Source: Thermoplasmata archaeon
GTDB lineage: Archaea > Thermoplasmatota > Thermoplasmata > Methanomassiliicoccales > Methanomethylophilaceae
Length of the DNA stretch: 44,178 nt
Assembly: GCA_015063245.1 (NCBI GenBank)
Contig: SUSV01000011.1
Coordinates: 1 to 44,178, forward strand
Direction: 5' to 3'
The notes under the pieces are model-generated. The model was not told the origin of the DNA. It was given only the letters and a program-made list of their open reading frames with translations, and did not search any database. Every line of letters starts with the position of its first letter. The stretch's first letter is position 1. Position numbers and translations under genes: made by a program. Below, one piece after another: positions 6,765 to 14,256 of this stretch.

Positions 6765-7972
6765 TTCCCTGCACCCCCTTGGGAGGCCATGACACTCCTG
6801 AATCTGGCTATCGTGGCAGCTTCATCATATGCCTGTATGAAGTTGTATTCGCTGTCGGTAACTGTCCTGACGCGTTTCCAAACAGTATCTCTGGAAGATC
6901 CTTCTTCGGGCAGTATGCCCAAACGGTCCTTGAACCCCTTTCCGAACGATATGTCCCTGGTGCGGAAGCATTTGTTCCCTAGATGGGTGAAGAGCATCGT
7001 GCGGATGCCCTTGTCCTTGACGGATGCGATGTCTGGAAGATCGGAGATCTTGCTGTATCCGTCCTCTGTGAGGCATTTGACCAGGTACTTGAAGGCATAG
7101 GAGACGGTGTCCTTATCCGATTTGGAGCGTTCATCCCTGACGATTCCTTCGAAGTCTATGAAGCCGTGTTTCCAGATAGGATTCTTCTGGATCGAATTGC
7201 GGTAATCCTTCCTGCTGAGCTTCCTCATGTTGATTCCTTTCCCGACTCTATCCAGGATATGAGGGTCGCATAGTCTCCAGGTTACCTTTCCATCTTTACC
7301 GATGTGCCTCTTCACCATAACTGGTCTATCAAGGACATATATGCAGTGAGGGGCGGGATAGCCTGACGACTGGGCCTCTTTCGCTGTGAGGGTGCCGTGA
7401 GGTCCGAATATCTTACTGATGTTGGCATTCAGATTGTTCATGACATTATACGTGTAATCGATGCCCTCGGTAGGGGTGGACCGCAATGCGGCCCAGGCCT
7501 CCTCTTTGGAATACTGGCCTCTGTCGAAGTTGGTGGTTGTCAAGAGCAATCTGGTCCATCTACGGTCACGGAAACCGTCTACCGGTACGTCGAATTCTTT
7601 ACCATCCAACGCAATCTTGATTTGGTCCCTCTTCTTGGTCTTCCTGGTGGCATAGACCTTGTTGCCTCTCTTTGCTGATAATGCATAGATGGTCTCCCCT
7701 GTTTCGAGATTGAGAAATTTGTTGCGATCCTCGGATTCGATCCAATCAAGGAGCTCGGCTTGAAGATGAGGGTCGTCCATGGATTGACGATCTGTGAGAA
7801 GTTCCCTTATGAGTTCATCTGGCTCGTGCACCCAAGCTCCACCGGAATCGGTACGGCGATCGATCCGTTTGACCCTCTGTAGGACATCTTTGAGGCGAGG
7901 TCTCATGACCTCATTTTGAGAGATTTTGCGGGTGGTACTCTGCAAGACAGAGTCCGAAATGGTACTCTGCAC
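6761..7972 (-). CDS. Rep-like replication initiator with degenerate HUH motifs
   Basis: 403 residues. Three stretches in the right order resemble rolling-circle Rep motifs: LLLTTTNFD (142-150, motif 1), GYPAPHCIYVL (204-214, the HUH position, with only one clear histidine) and SYAFKYLVK (291-299, motif 3 with the YxxKY-type tyrosine). WKHGFIDFEGI before motif 3 is also typical of archaeal plasmid Rep-like proteins. The loss of the second HUH histidine makes activity uncertain. It lies at the end of the element next to the tRNA-Tyr att site, and its first codons contain two copies of the candidate integrase arm site. A start further inside, at the ATG at 7906 (MRPRLKDV), is possible. Confidence 0.62.
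   Translation of the reverse strand: MQSTISDSVLQSTTRKISQNEVMRPRLKDVLQRVKRIDRRTDSGGAWVHEPDELIRELLTDRQSMDDPHLQAELLDWIESEDRNKFLNLETGETIYALSAKRGNKVYATRKTKKRDQIKIALDGKEFDVPVDGFRDRRWTRLLLTTTNFDRGQYSKEEAWAALRSTPTEGIDYTYNVMNNLNANISKIFGPHGTLTAKEAQSSGYPAPHCIYVLDRPVMVKRHIGKDGKVTWRLCDPHILDRVGKGINMRKLSRKDYRNSIQKNPIWKHGFIDFEGIVRDERSKSDKDTVSYAFKYLVKCLTEDGYSKISDLPDIASVKDKGIRTMLFTHLGNKCFRTRDISFGKGFKDRLGILPEEGSSRDTVWKRVRTVTDSEYNFIQAYDEAATIARFRSVMASQGGAGK
7935..7971. repeat. two copies of candidate integrase arm-type site, right arm
   Basis: GTACTCTGCA at 7935-7944 and 7962-7971, inside a longer TGGTACTCTGCA repeat (7933-7944, 7960-7971), 27 bases apart and in the same orientation as the copy at 448-457. A partial GTACTGGA follows at 7983. 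They lie 21-57 bases from the right att core and overlap the start of the Rep-like gene. Confidence 0.4.
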
Positions 7973-7991
7973 GAAATCAGGGGTACTGGAA

Positions 7992-8016
7992 AAGGATGGT
8001 CCCCACTCCCTGATTT
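7992..8016. repeat. right attachment site within tRNA-Tyr 3' end
   Basis: Exact copy of 360-384, lying within tRNA-Tyr from the 3' T-stem strand through the acceptor, discriminator A and encoded CCA to a few bases beyond. Since the whole tRNA is on this side, this copy keeps the host tRNA functional. Confidence 0.88.
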
Positions 8017-8109
8017 GAACAGGGGACCTGCTGATTTCAGCGGCTGTATCGGTTTCTACCCGAAAACACTCTACAGTCAGCCGCTCTAGCCAGTCTGAGC
8101 TAAGTGGGG
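7997..8109 (-). tRNA. tRNA-Tyr (anticodon GTA) with an intron of about 35 bases, CCA encoded
   Basis: Read leftward from 8109: acceptor CCCCACT pairs perfectly with AGTGGGG; D arm GCTC/GAGC; anticodon stem GCTGA/TCAGC with loop C-T-GTA-G-A; T arm CCCTG-TTCAAAT-CAGGG; discriminator A; then encoded CCA (7997-7999). The C1-G72 pair and A73 are archaeal tRNA-Tyr identity marks. To close the anticodon loop, about 35 bases must be removed after position 37, the usual archaeal intron site. The intron contains TACAG, complementary to CTGTA of the anticodon loop, and a TCGG/CCGA hairpin, as expected of a bulge-helix-bulge precursor. The exact junctions are inferred. A TATA-like sequence lies at about 8135-8147. 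Confidence 0.9.
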
Positions 8110-8138
8110 ACTTAAACTTGGGGATGCGTAGGCATTAT

Positions 8139-8192
8139 AAAAAAACATCGTCCGCTGAAGTTATCGAGGTATGATGAACATTTTTCAGCGGA
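8139..8192 (-). terminator. terminator of the L44e-PAC2 operon, overlapping the tRNA-Tyr promoter
   Basis: Inverted repeat TCAGCGGA (8185-8192) and TCCGCTGA (8151-8158); on the minus strand it is followed by a run of seven T (8139-8145). The stem includes the PAC2 stop codon. The same T run is part of the TATA-like element of the tRNA-Tyr gene. Confidence 0.6.
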
Positions 8193-8937
8193 AGTATGAC
8201 AGGTCCTCGGGATTGGTCTCGGCCATGGCCTGGACCTCCTGATTGATCTGCTCCACCTGCTTTATGTCATCCTGCATCTCGCTCGTATCGAGCTCGATAC
8301 CGAGGAACCTGCACAGCACGTCCACGACACAGCTGGCACTCTTGTGATCCACGATGAATCCGGATGTCTCTCCCATGAGGCATGCCGCATCTATGTCGTA
8401 CTCGTTGGCGAAGGTGAGGAACAATGCAGCCGCACCTACGATGCCGCCCTGAGGCTCTCCCGCGATGAACGTGACCCCGTCCTTCTCGAACTCGGATTTG
8501 AGTCTTGAATCGTTCACGGCACCGATGACGCGGGGGTGCTCCACGACCTCTCCGAGCCCGTATCCTCCGAGGGTGATGATCATCTTGGGATCGTACTGGA
8601 TTATCCTGTCGAAGATGTACCTGCAGATCTCGTACTGTCCCTGAGGGGTCAGGCCTTGGAACTCCCCTTCCAGGAAGATGATGTCATGCCCGTTGACATC
8701 CTTGACGTACCACAGCTCGTTGTTAGCGCTGTATACGCAGCTGTTCTCATCAACGAACACCTGTGCCGGGAGGTCGCTGCTGACGATGGATGCGAGCCTC
8801 TTGGAATTCAATTTGTAGCTGATGAAATCGGCGGCGATCTTCCCTACGTTCCCTACACCGGGAAGGCCCTCGATGAATATCAGGTTCTCGAACTCGGGTC
8901 TGCAGTCATAGGTGATTGAGCTTCCCATTCTCGCCAT
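8185..8937 (-). CDS. PAC2-family protein (proteasome assembly chaperone-like)
   Basis: 250 residues. The PAC2 fold family is recognised by LIFIEGLPGVGNVGKIAADF near the N-terminus, the central FLEGEFQGLTPQGQYEI segment, IITLGGYGLGE and GGIVGAAALFL, and an acidic, possibly coiled C-terminal tail. Eukaryotic homologues help assemble the 20S proteasome; the archaeal function is not well defined. Its start lies inside the end of the Nop10 gene (32-base overlap from 8937); the ATG at 8928 is an alternative with better spacing to GAGGAG. It is the last gene of the L44e-S27e-aIF2alpha-Nop10 operon, the usual archaeal order. Confidence 0.9.
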   Translation of the reverse strand: MARMGSSITYDCRPEFENLIFIEGLPGVGNVGKIAADFISYKLNSKRLASIVSSDLPAQVFVDENSCVYSANNELWYVKDVNGHDIIFLEGEFQGLTPQGQYEICRYIFDRIIQYDPKMIITLGGYGLGEVVEHPRVIGAVNDSRLKSEFEKDGVTFIAGEPQGGIVGAAALFLTFANEYDIDAACLMGETSGFIVDHKSASCVVDVLCRFLGIELDTSEMQDDIKQVEQINQEVQAMAETNPEDLSYFR

Positions 8938-9094
8938 ACTCCTCTAGAATCGCCTTGCGGCGGTAGTCTCCCATGCGGTCGTCCGGTGAATACCTCGGGG
9001 GGATGGGACATACCGTGGGGCATCCGCATAGCTTGCACTCAGACGATAACGTGTACTTGCCGCATTGGGTGCACTTACGGATCTCTGATCTCAT
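8906..9094 (-). CDS. nop10: H/ACA RNA-protein complex subunit Nop10
   Basis: 62 residues, the standard length. Two CxxC zinc-binding pairs are present (KCTQCGKYTLS and CKLCGCPT), followed by the conserved PPRYSPDDRMGDYRR segment that contacts the pseudouridine synthase Cbf5. It works in the archaeal H/ACA guide RNP that makes pseudouridine in rRNA. The ATG overlaps the aIF2alpha stop (9091-9094). Confidence 0.96.
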   Translation of the reverse strand: MRSEIRKCTQCGKYTLSSECKLCGCPTVCPIPPRYSPDDRMGDYRRKAILEEYGENGKLNHL

Positions 9095-9873
9095 TTGCTC
9101 TCACGTTTCAGTACTGCCGTACCGTTGTTCGAAGTGAGTGAGCTGATGGCCGTGTTGGTGACGGTCTTCATGATGTCCTCAGCTTCTTTGTATTCAGCAG
9201 CGTTGACGACGACCCTGTATCTGGGACATCCTACGCATGTGATCTCGACTGAGGCTCCGTCGGCAGCCGCGAGACCCTCGATGAGGGCGTTCTTGACGAG
9301 CTCCATCCCGTTAGGTGCGGAGGAGCTCATCTCCAGGATGCCATCGATCTGCACCATTGGTGCGGCGACGTTCTCCTTGGCGACTTCCATAAAAGTATCT
9401 GTCCACTTGCCGTCGAAGTCCGCGAGGAAATCCTCGGGGTAGGCGACTGCAGACTCAAAAGCACTGTAAAGTGTCTCGTAGGCCTCAAGCAGCTCCTCTC
9501 CGAACTGCTTGTAGGCCTTGTCGACGTCAATGTTCATCCTTTCAGCGACAATCTCGAGAAGCTTCTCTGCCTTCTTCTCGTTCTTCCACTGCTGGATCTT
9601 CTCCCTTTTCTGGTGTTCATTGACTGATTTTAAAGAAAGGTCGATGTGACCTTTGGTTGAATCCACGCCCAGAACTTTGCAGACGATTTTTTGGCCTTCT
9701 CTGACGAAGTCCCTGATGTACTTTACCCAGCCAGTGGCGACATCCCTGACGTGAATGAAACCTTCCCTGTCGTCGTACTCGTCGAGTGTGACGAAGGCTC
9801 CGAAGTTCTTCACGCTTTTGACGGTGCAGACTACGAGCTCACCGTTCTCGGGGAGTCCCCTGACCCTTGACAT
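9091..9873 (-). CDS. translation initiation factor aIF2 subunit alpha
   Basis: 260 residues, typical for archaeal aIF2alpha. Residues 1-85 form an S1 RNA-binding domain (GELVVCTVKSVKNFGAFVTL, GFIHVRDVA, HIDLSLKSVN). A helical middle domain follows, then a C-terminal alpha/beta domain (VQIDGILEM, VEITCVGCPRYRVVV) that binds aIF2gamma. It forms the heterotrimer that delivers initiator Met-tRNA to the small subunit. The N-terminal ATG lies at the S27e stop (9871-9875 overlap), and the gene sits between S27e and Nop10 in the conserved archaeal operon. Confidence 0.97.
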   Translation of the reverse strand: MSRVRGLPENGELVVCTVKSVKNFGAFVTLDEYDDREGFIHVRDVATGWVKYIRDFVREGQKIVCKVLGVDSTKGHIDLSLKSVNEHQKREKIQQWKNEKKAEKLLEIVAERMNIDVDKAYKQFGEELLEAYETLYSAFESAVAYPEDFLADFDGKWTDTFMEVAKENVAAPMVQIDGILEMSSSAPNGMELVKNALIEGLAAADGASVEITCVGCPRYRVVVNAAEYKEAEDIMKTVTNTAISSLTSNNGTAVLKRESK

Positions 9874-10040
9874 CAGTTGACGACCTCAATGATTTCGCCC
9901 TTGATGTCTCCAACTCCGCCCTTGGGGACGATGAGTGTGGCACCGCAGACGTGGCAGGTGACCTTGGTCGCTGCCTTCTTGAAAGCGATCTGCTCGTTGT
10001 CGCAGTCGGGACATTTGATCTTGATGAAATCTCCGGTCAT
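9873..10040 (-). CDS. rps27e: 30S ribosomal protein S27e
   Basis: 55 residues from the ATG at 10040, preceded by GGAGTGATC, a perfect archaeal ribosome-binding site. The C4 zinc ribbon is visible as KCPDCDNEQ ... VTCHVCGATL. Longer in-frame extensions upstream overlap L44e and are not used. Confidence 0.97.
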   Translation of the reverse strand: MTGDFIKIKCPDCDNEQIAFKKAATKVTCHVCGATLIVPKGGVGDIKGEIIEVVN

Positions 10041-10045
10041 GATGA

Positions 10046-10324
10046 TCACTCCGTGAGTTCGAATTTCTTTGCACGGATGCAGGGGGAGATGTTGGCCTTC
10101 TTGCACTGTGTGCATCTGTACCTGAGGTTGATCCTCTTGGTGGGCTTCTCCCTTCCTTCGGGCTTAGGCCTGGGGAATCCTCCGTAACCAGCGGTTACCT
10201 TTCTGAATCTCCTCTGACCCCATTTGAGCTCACTTGCCTTCTTCTTCTTGACCCTCTCCACCTCTTGCTCGGTGTGGGCCTTGCAGGTAGGGCAGTATCT
10301 TTTGATTGTTCTGGGCATTTTCAT
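10046..10324 (-). CDS. rpl44e: 50S ribosomal protein L44e
   Basis: 92 residues starting MKMPRTIKRYCPTC. Two CxxC pairs (CPTC and CTQC) form the zinc site, and the central basic segment KWGQRRFRKVTAGYGGFPRP is family-typical. It binds near the E site of the large subunit. The ATG at 10324 has AGGTGA at the right distance. First gene of the operon L44e-S27e-aIF2alpha-Nop10-PAC2; five bases separate its stop from S27e. Confidence 0.97.
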   Translation of the reverse strand: MKMPRTIKRYCPTCKAHTEQEVERVKKKKASELKWGQRRFRKVTAGYGGFPRPKPEGREKPTKRINLRYRCTQCKKANISPCIRAKKFELTE

Positions 10325-10365
10325 GGTATTCACCTTGAATTGAATCGGGACGTGCTATTATCGAA

Positions 10366-10379
10366 CTTATATAAAAAGT
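10366..10379 (-). promoter_or_regulatory. TATA box of the L44e operon
   Basis: Minus-strand TTTTTATATAAG (about 10368-10379), roughly 45-50 bases before the L44e start. Confidence 0.5.
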
Positions 10380-10388
10380 ATGACGTAC

Positions 10389-10414
10389 TCTCACGCGCGA
10401 ATATATGCGTGAGA
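10389..10414 (-). terminator. hairpin after rpiA
   Basis: Perfect 8-bp inverted repeat TCTCACGC/GCGTGAGA with a 10-base loop, 7 bases past the rpiA stop and before the L44e promoter. Confidence 0.5.
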
Positions 10415-10421
10415 AATAGGT

Positions 10422-11132
10422 TCATGCTTCTTTACTGGCCAATTTCTCAGCCATGCTCTCCACCGAGCCGTCGGGCCTGGCGATCAGCACGTCGTATGCT
10501 GTGTTGAGGAACAGGCCGTTCTCGACCACCCCGGGGATGATGTCTATCCTGGATTCCAGGAAGAACGGCTTCTCTATGGATTCGAACCTGCAGTCGTAGA
10601 TGTAGTTGCCCGTGTCGGTGATGAACGGCTTCCCATCCCTCATCCTGAGCTCCGCCTTGCACCCCTGCCTCTCGAGGGCGTACTTGGTGTGCTCGTGTCC
10701 GAACTGGAGGACCTCCACCGGGAGGGGAGCCTTGGTGCCGAGCTTCTCCACGAGCTTGGATTCATCGGTGATGATGATCTCCTTCACTGTGGCGGCCGCC
10801 ACGATCTTCTCCCTGAGGAGCGCGCCTCCCAGTCCTTTTATGAGCTGCATTCCGGGGTCGACCTCGTCGGCACCGTCTATCGTGATGTCGAGGTGGTCGA
10901 TCTCATCCAGGTCCACCACTTTGATGCCCAGGCTCTTCGCGAGCTCCTCGCTCTGCACGGATGTCGCCGTGCATGTGAGGTCGTATCCCTGCCTGACAAG
11001 CTCTCCGATCCTCTCGATCATGAACTTGGCAGTGGATCCGGTACCGAGTCCTACCTTCATACCGTCCTTGACGTATCTGTTGACAGCTTCCTCGGCAACC
11101 AGTTTCTTCATCGCGTTCGCATCTAGGCTCAT
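10422..11132 (-). CDS. rpiA: ribose-5-phosphate isomerase A
   Basis: 236 residues from the ATG at 11132. It interconverts ribose-5-phosphate and ribulose-5-phosphate. Family motifs: VGLGTGSTAKFMIERIG (phosphate-binding loop), DLDEIDHLDITIDGADEVD, LIKGLGGALLREKIVAAA with the active-site lysine, and DESKLVEKLGTKAPLPVEV. In methanogens it feeds nucleotide synthesis and works with the ribulose monophosphate route. The open frame extends to 11195, but the extra residues are cysteine-rich and not family-like. Single-gene unit with a hairpin after the stop. Confidence 0.97.
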   Translation of the reverse strand: MSLDANAMKKLVAEEAVNRYVKDGMKVGLGTGSTAKFMIERIGELVRQGYDLTCTATSVQSEELAKSLGIKVVDLDEIDHLDITIDGADEVDPGMQLIKGLGGALLREKIVAAATVKEIIITDESKLVEKLGTKAPLPVEVLQFGHEHTKYALERQGCKAELRMRDGKPFITDTGNYIYDCRFESIEKPFFLESRIDIIPGVVENGLFLNTAYDVLIARPDGSVESMAEKLASKEA

Positions 11133-11205
11133 GGGGTCCCTCTGACAACCGCATGCGCACGCGAATAAAAAAGTTATTTTTGGAGGTTCGGTCATTAAGC
11201 AATCG

Positions 11206-11928
11206 ATGAGGCTAGCATCCCTGTATTCCGGCGGAAAGGATTCGACGTTCTCGCTCTATCTCGAGGAGCAGATGGGGCACGATGTGCCGTATCTCGTGAA
11301 CATCATGCCGGAGGATTCGGCCTCATGGATCTTCCACACCCCGAACCTCAGCGTCGTCCCCCTCATGGCGGAGGCCATGGGCAAGGAGCTTATCACGGCG
11401 AGGAGCTCCGGTACCGAGGAAGGGGACATGGAGGGGCTGGCAATGGCGCTGGACGGTCTGGATGTCGACGGCGTCATCACCGGCGCGGTATGGTCGGATT
11501 ACCAGTGGGACAGGATGAACCTCGTATGCCACGACCTCGGTCTGAAGGTGTTCTCACCTCTATGGAGGAAGGATCAGGATCTCGTGATGGAGGCGTTCCT
11601 CCAGTCGGGCATCAGGGCGATCATCGTCGGATGCTACGCGGAAGGGCTCGGGCAGGAATGGCTCGGCAGGGAGATCGACCGTCAGGCGGTAGATGAGCTG
11701 AAGAGGCTGCGCGAGAGGTACGGCATCAGCATCATGGGCGAGGGCGGGGAGTACGAGTCCATGACCATAGATTCCCCCATGCACAGCAGGCCCATCAATA
11801 TAGAGTCGTCCGAGATCGTCTGGAAGCGCGACAACGGCCTCCTCGATGTGAGGTCAGCGAGACTCGGACAGCGACCTAGGCTCGAACCTTCTCATCCTCA
11901 CCGCGTTCGATACCACAGAGATCGATGA
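11206..11928 (+). CDS. Dph6-type ATP pyrophosphatase (diphthine-ammonia ligase family)
   Basis: 240 residues. The PP-loop [15 protein letters not shown] starts at residue 8 and marks the adenine nucleotide alpha-hydrolase fold. [19 protein letters not shown] and [18 protein letters not shown] are typical of the MJ0570/Dph6 group, which amidates diphthine on elongation factor 2; [15 protein letters not shown] closes the domain. The start is an ATG with no good ribosome-binding site at normal spacing (GGAGGT is about 20 bases away). The last 25 residues are arginine/histidine-rich and overlap the convergent copA gene by 75 bases, so the C-terminus may be an acquired extension. Confidence 0.88.
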   Translation: MRLASLYSGGKDSTFSLYLEEQMGHDVPYLVNIMPEDSASWIFHTPNLSVVPLMAEAMGKELITARSSGTEEGDMEGLAMALDGLDVDGVITGAVWSDYQWDRMNLVCHDLGLKVFSPLWRKDQDLVMEAFLQSGIRAIIVGCYAEGLGQEWLGREIDRQAVDELKRLRERYGISIMGEGGEYESMTIDSPMHSRPINIESSEIVWKRDNGLLDVRSARLGQRPRLEPSHPHRVRYHRDR

Positions 11929-14040
11929 GCAGGACATCGCGGCCGCCGCTATCATGGGCATCATCATGACCAGATCGTCGTAGCCGAACACCACCGGCAG
12001 TCCGGCCGCCATCGGGATGCATATCGCGTTGTACACCAATGCGAAGAACAGGTTCTGCTTGATGTTCCTGAGTGTGGCCCTTCCGATCTCCAAGGCCGCA
12101 GGGACGTTCCTCAGATCGTCGTTCATGAGCACAACATCCGCGGATTCCATGGCGATGTCCGTTCCCGAGCCGACCGCGAGACCGACGTCGGATTGGGTCA
12201 GTGCGGGTGCATCGTTGATACCATCTCCTGTCATCGCCACATGCTTCTGCTGCACCTGGAGCTTCTTGACCACATCCAGCTTGTCCTTCGGTCTCGTCTC
12301 GGCCAGGACCTCCTCGATCCCTGCTTCCTGTGCGACGGATTCGGCCGTATCCCTGCGGTCGCCTGTGACCATCATCACATCCAGGCCCATCCCTTTGAGG
12401 GCCTGTATCGCATCCCCGGCCTCCGGTCTCAGGGGATCGGACACGACTATGGAGCCGGACTGGGCGCCGTCTATGGCCACCATTATCCCCGGGCTGCTGC
12501 CGAACGGGATGCCGTTCCCTTCCATGAGGGCACGGTTGCCCACCAGGACGACGCTCCCCTCGACCTCGCAGCGGATCCCCTGGCCGACGACGGCCTCGAA
12601 CCCCTTGTGGTCGAGTATCGGGATGCCGTTATCGAGAGCGTAATCGACTATCGCCCTTGCCACGGGGTGCTCTGAATCATATTCGGCAGAGGCGACTATG
12701 GACATGAACCTCCTCTCGTCGAGACCGGTGACGATGCTGGTGACGGCGGGATGTCCCTGGGTGATGGTGCCGGTCTTGTCGAGGATGACCGTGTCGACCC
12801 TTGCCGCGGCCTCGAGGGATGCGGCGGTCTTGAACAGTATCCCGTGCCTCGAACCGTTGCCTGTGCCGACGACGATCGCCAGGGGTGTGGCGAGTCCGAG
12901 CGCGCAAGGGCATGATATGACGAGGACCGAGATCGCCACCGTCAGGCTGAACTCGAGGTCCATCCCCGCTATCATCCAGATCGCGAAGCTCGCGACCGAG
13001 ATGAGTATGACCGCGGGCACGAAGACCGCGGAGACCTTGTCCGCGACATGTGCGACAGGGGCCTTGGTCCCCTGTGCCATCTCGATCATCCTGGCTATTT
13101 GGAACAGGACGGTCTCGTCACCTGTCTTCTCTATCCTTACCTTGAGGCTCCCGCTGCCGTTCACGGTGGCCCCGTAGACCACGGAACCCTCGGTCTTAGC
13201 CACAGGTATGGACTCTCCCGTGAGCATGGATTCGTCCACGGCCGATGAGCCGTCGATGACCGTCCCGTCGGCGGGAACGGACTCCCCCGGGCGGATGAGG
13301 ACGATGTCCCCTACGATGAGCGTCGAGGACTCCACCTGGCACTCCTTCCCGTCCACCAGCAGCGTGGCCGTGGACGGTGCCAGCGACAGGAGCCTGCGGA
13401 GGGAATCGTTGGTATTGTGCTTCGAACGGGCCTCGATGTACTTACCGACGCTGACCAGCGAAATGATCATCCCGGCGGAATCGAAGCTGAGCGAGTTGAT
13501 GTCCTCGCCCATGAAAGCGGAATATGTGTAATACAGCCCCATCAGGACCGATGCTGTGGTGCTCAGCGCCACCAGCGAGTCCATCGTGGGGCTCTTGGAC
13601 AGCAGGGCCGGATAGCCCTTCCTGTAGAATCTCCTGCCGGCGTAGAGGATGGGGGCGAATAGGAGTATCTGGATGACGCAGTCCGTCTTCGTGTCCCACG
13701 GCATGCCGAGCCCGAACATCGGGCCCATGGCGATGATGCTCAGGGGTATGACGAATATGAGCGCGATGACGAGGTCCCTTCTCTGGACCCTCAGTGCGTC
13801 GACCTCCTGCTTCTCGGCCTCCTCGCGGTCGTCGCTTATCATCGTGTATCCGGCGGCATCGACCGCCTTGCGGATGTCCTGCTCCGATACGACGGTATCG
13901 TCGTAGGTCACCGTGGCGGTGTTGTTGCCGTAGTTCGCGGATACGGATCCCACGCCCTCTATGGCGCCTATGGCCTTCTCTATCCTGCCGGAACAGGCGG
14001 CGCATGACATCCCGCCTATGCGGAATACGCGCGTCTTCAT
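11854..14040 (-). CDS. copA: copper-exporting P1B-type ATPase
   Basis: 728 residues. An N-terminal heavy-metal domain with [14 protein letters not shown] (CxxC) is followed by eight expected membrane helices, the actuator TGES loop, the metal-binding CPC in [15 protein letters not shown], the phosphorylation site DKTGTIT, the HP of [21 protein letters not shown] and the hinge [16 protein letters not shown]. The CPC with HP places it in the Cu(I)-exporting group. It exports copper from the cytoplasm. The start overlaps the stop of the small chaperone gene copZ (14037-14040). The 3' end overlaps the convergent Dph6-type gene. Confidence 0.96.
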   Translation of the reverse strand: MKTRVFRIGGMSCAACSGRIEKAIGAIEGVGSVSANYGNNTATVTYDDTVVSEQDIRKAVDAAGYTMISDDREEAEKQEVDALRVQRRDLVIALIFVIPLSIIAMGPMFGLGMPWDTKTDCVIQILLFAPILYAGRRFYRKGYPALLSKSPTMDSLVALSTTASVLMGLYYTYSAFMGEDINSLSFDSAGMIISLVSVGKYIEARSKHNTNDSLRRLLSLAPSTATLLVDGKECQVESSTLIVGDIVLIRPGESVPADGTVIDGSSAVDESMLTGESIPVAKTEGSVVYGATVNGSGSLKVRIEKTGDETVLFQIARMIEMAQGTKAPVAHVADKVSAVFVPAVILISVASFAIWMIAGMDLEFSLTVAISVLVISCPCALGLATPLAIVVGTGNGSRHGILFKTAASLEAAARVDTVILDKTGTITQGHPAVTSIVTGLDERRFMSIVASAEYDSEHPVARAIVDYALDNGIPILDHKGFEAVVGQGIRCEVEGSVVLVGNRALMEGNGIPFGSSPGIMVAIDGAQSGSIVVSDPLRPEAGDAIQALKGMGLDVMMVTGDRRDTAESVAQEAGIEEVLAETRPKDKLDVVKKLQVQQKHVAMTGDGINDAPALTQSDVGLAVGSGTDIAMESADVVLMNDDLRNVPAALEIGRATLRNIKQNLFFALVYNAICIPMAAGLPVVFGYDDLVMMMPMIAAAAMSCSSISVVSNAVRMRRFEPRSLSESR

Positions 14041-14255
14041 GAGAACAGGCCGTGCTTGACGGATGCCCTGAATCCCGCGTCCACGACAGCGGCGATGAGC
14101 GCATCGTCCGATACGCCGTCGTGCTCCACGACGGCCTTGTTGGCCTTGAGGCTCACATCGACGGATTTCACCTTGTCGACCATCTCAAGAGCCTCCTTGA
14201 CGCTCTTGACGCAACCTTCGCACATCATTCCTTCGATCTTCAATGTCGTCTTCAT
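14037..14255 (-). CDS. copZ: copper chaperone CopZ-like heavy-metal-binding protein
   Basis: 72 residues from the ATG at 14255. The heavy-metal-associated fold is shown by [18 protein letters not shown] with the CxxC metal site, and by alternating strands and helices ending in [15 protein letters not shown]. It would hand Cu(I) to the CopA N-terminal domain. It begins one base after the TAA of the upstream helicase-nuclease gene, and its ribosome-binding site GAGGAAG lies in the last codons of that gene, so the three genes form one transcription unit. Confidence 0.93.
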   Translation of the reverse strand: MKTTLKIEGMMCEGCVKSVKEALEMVDKVKSVDVSLKANKAVVEHDGVSDDALIAAVVDAGFRASVKHGLFS

Positions 14256-14256
14256 G

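Noticed and set aside
7997..8109. Group of bases in tRNA-Tyr first read as a broken tRNA
   Set aside because: Removing about 35 bases at the usual archaeal intron site restores a fully paired tRNA, so it is an intron and not a disruption by the element.
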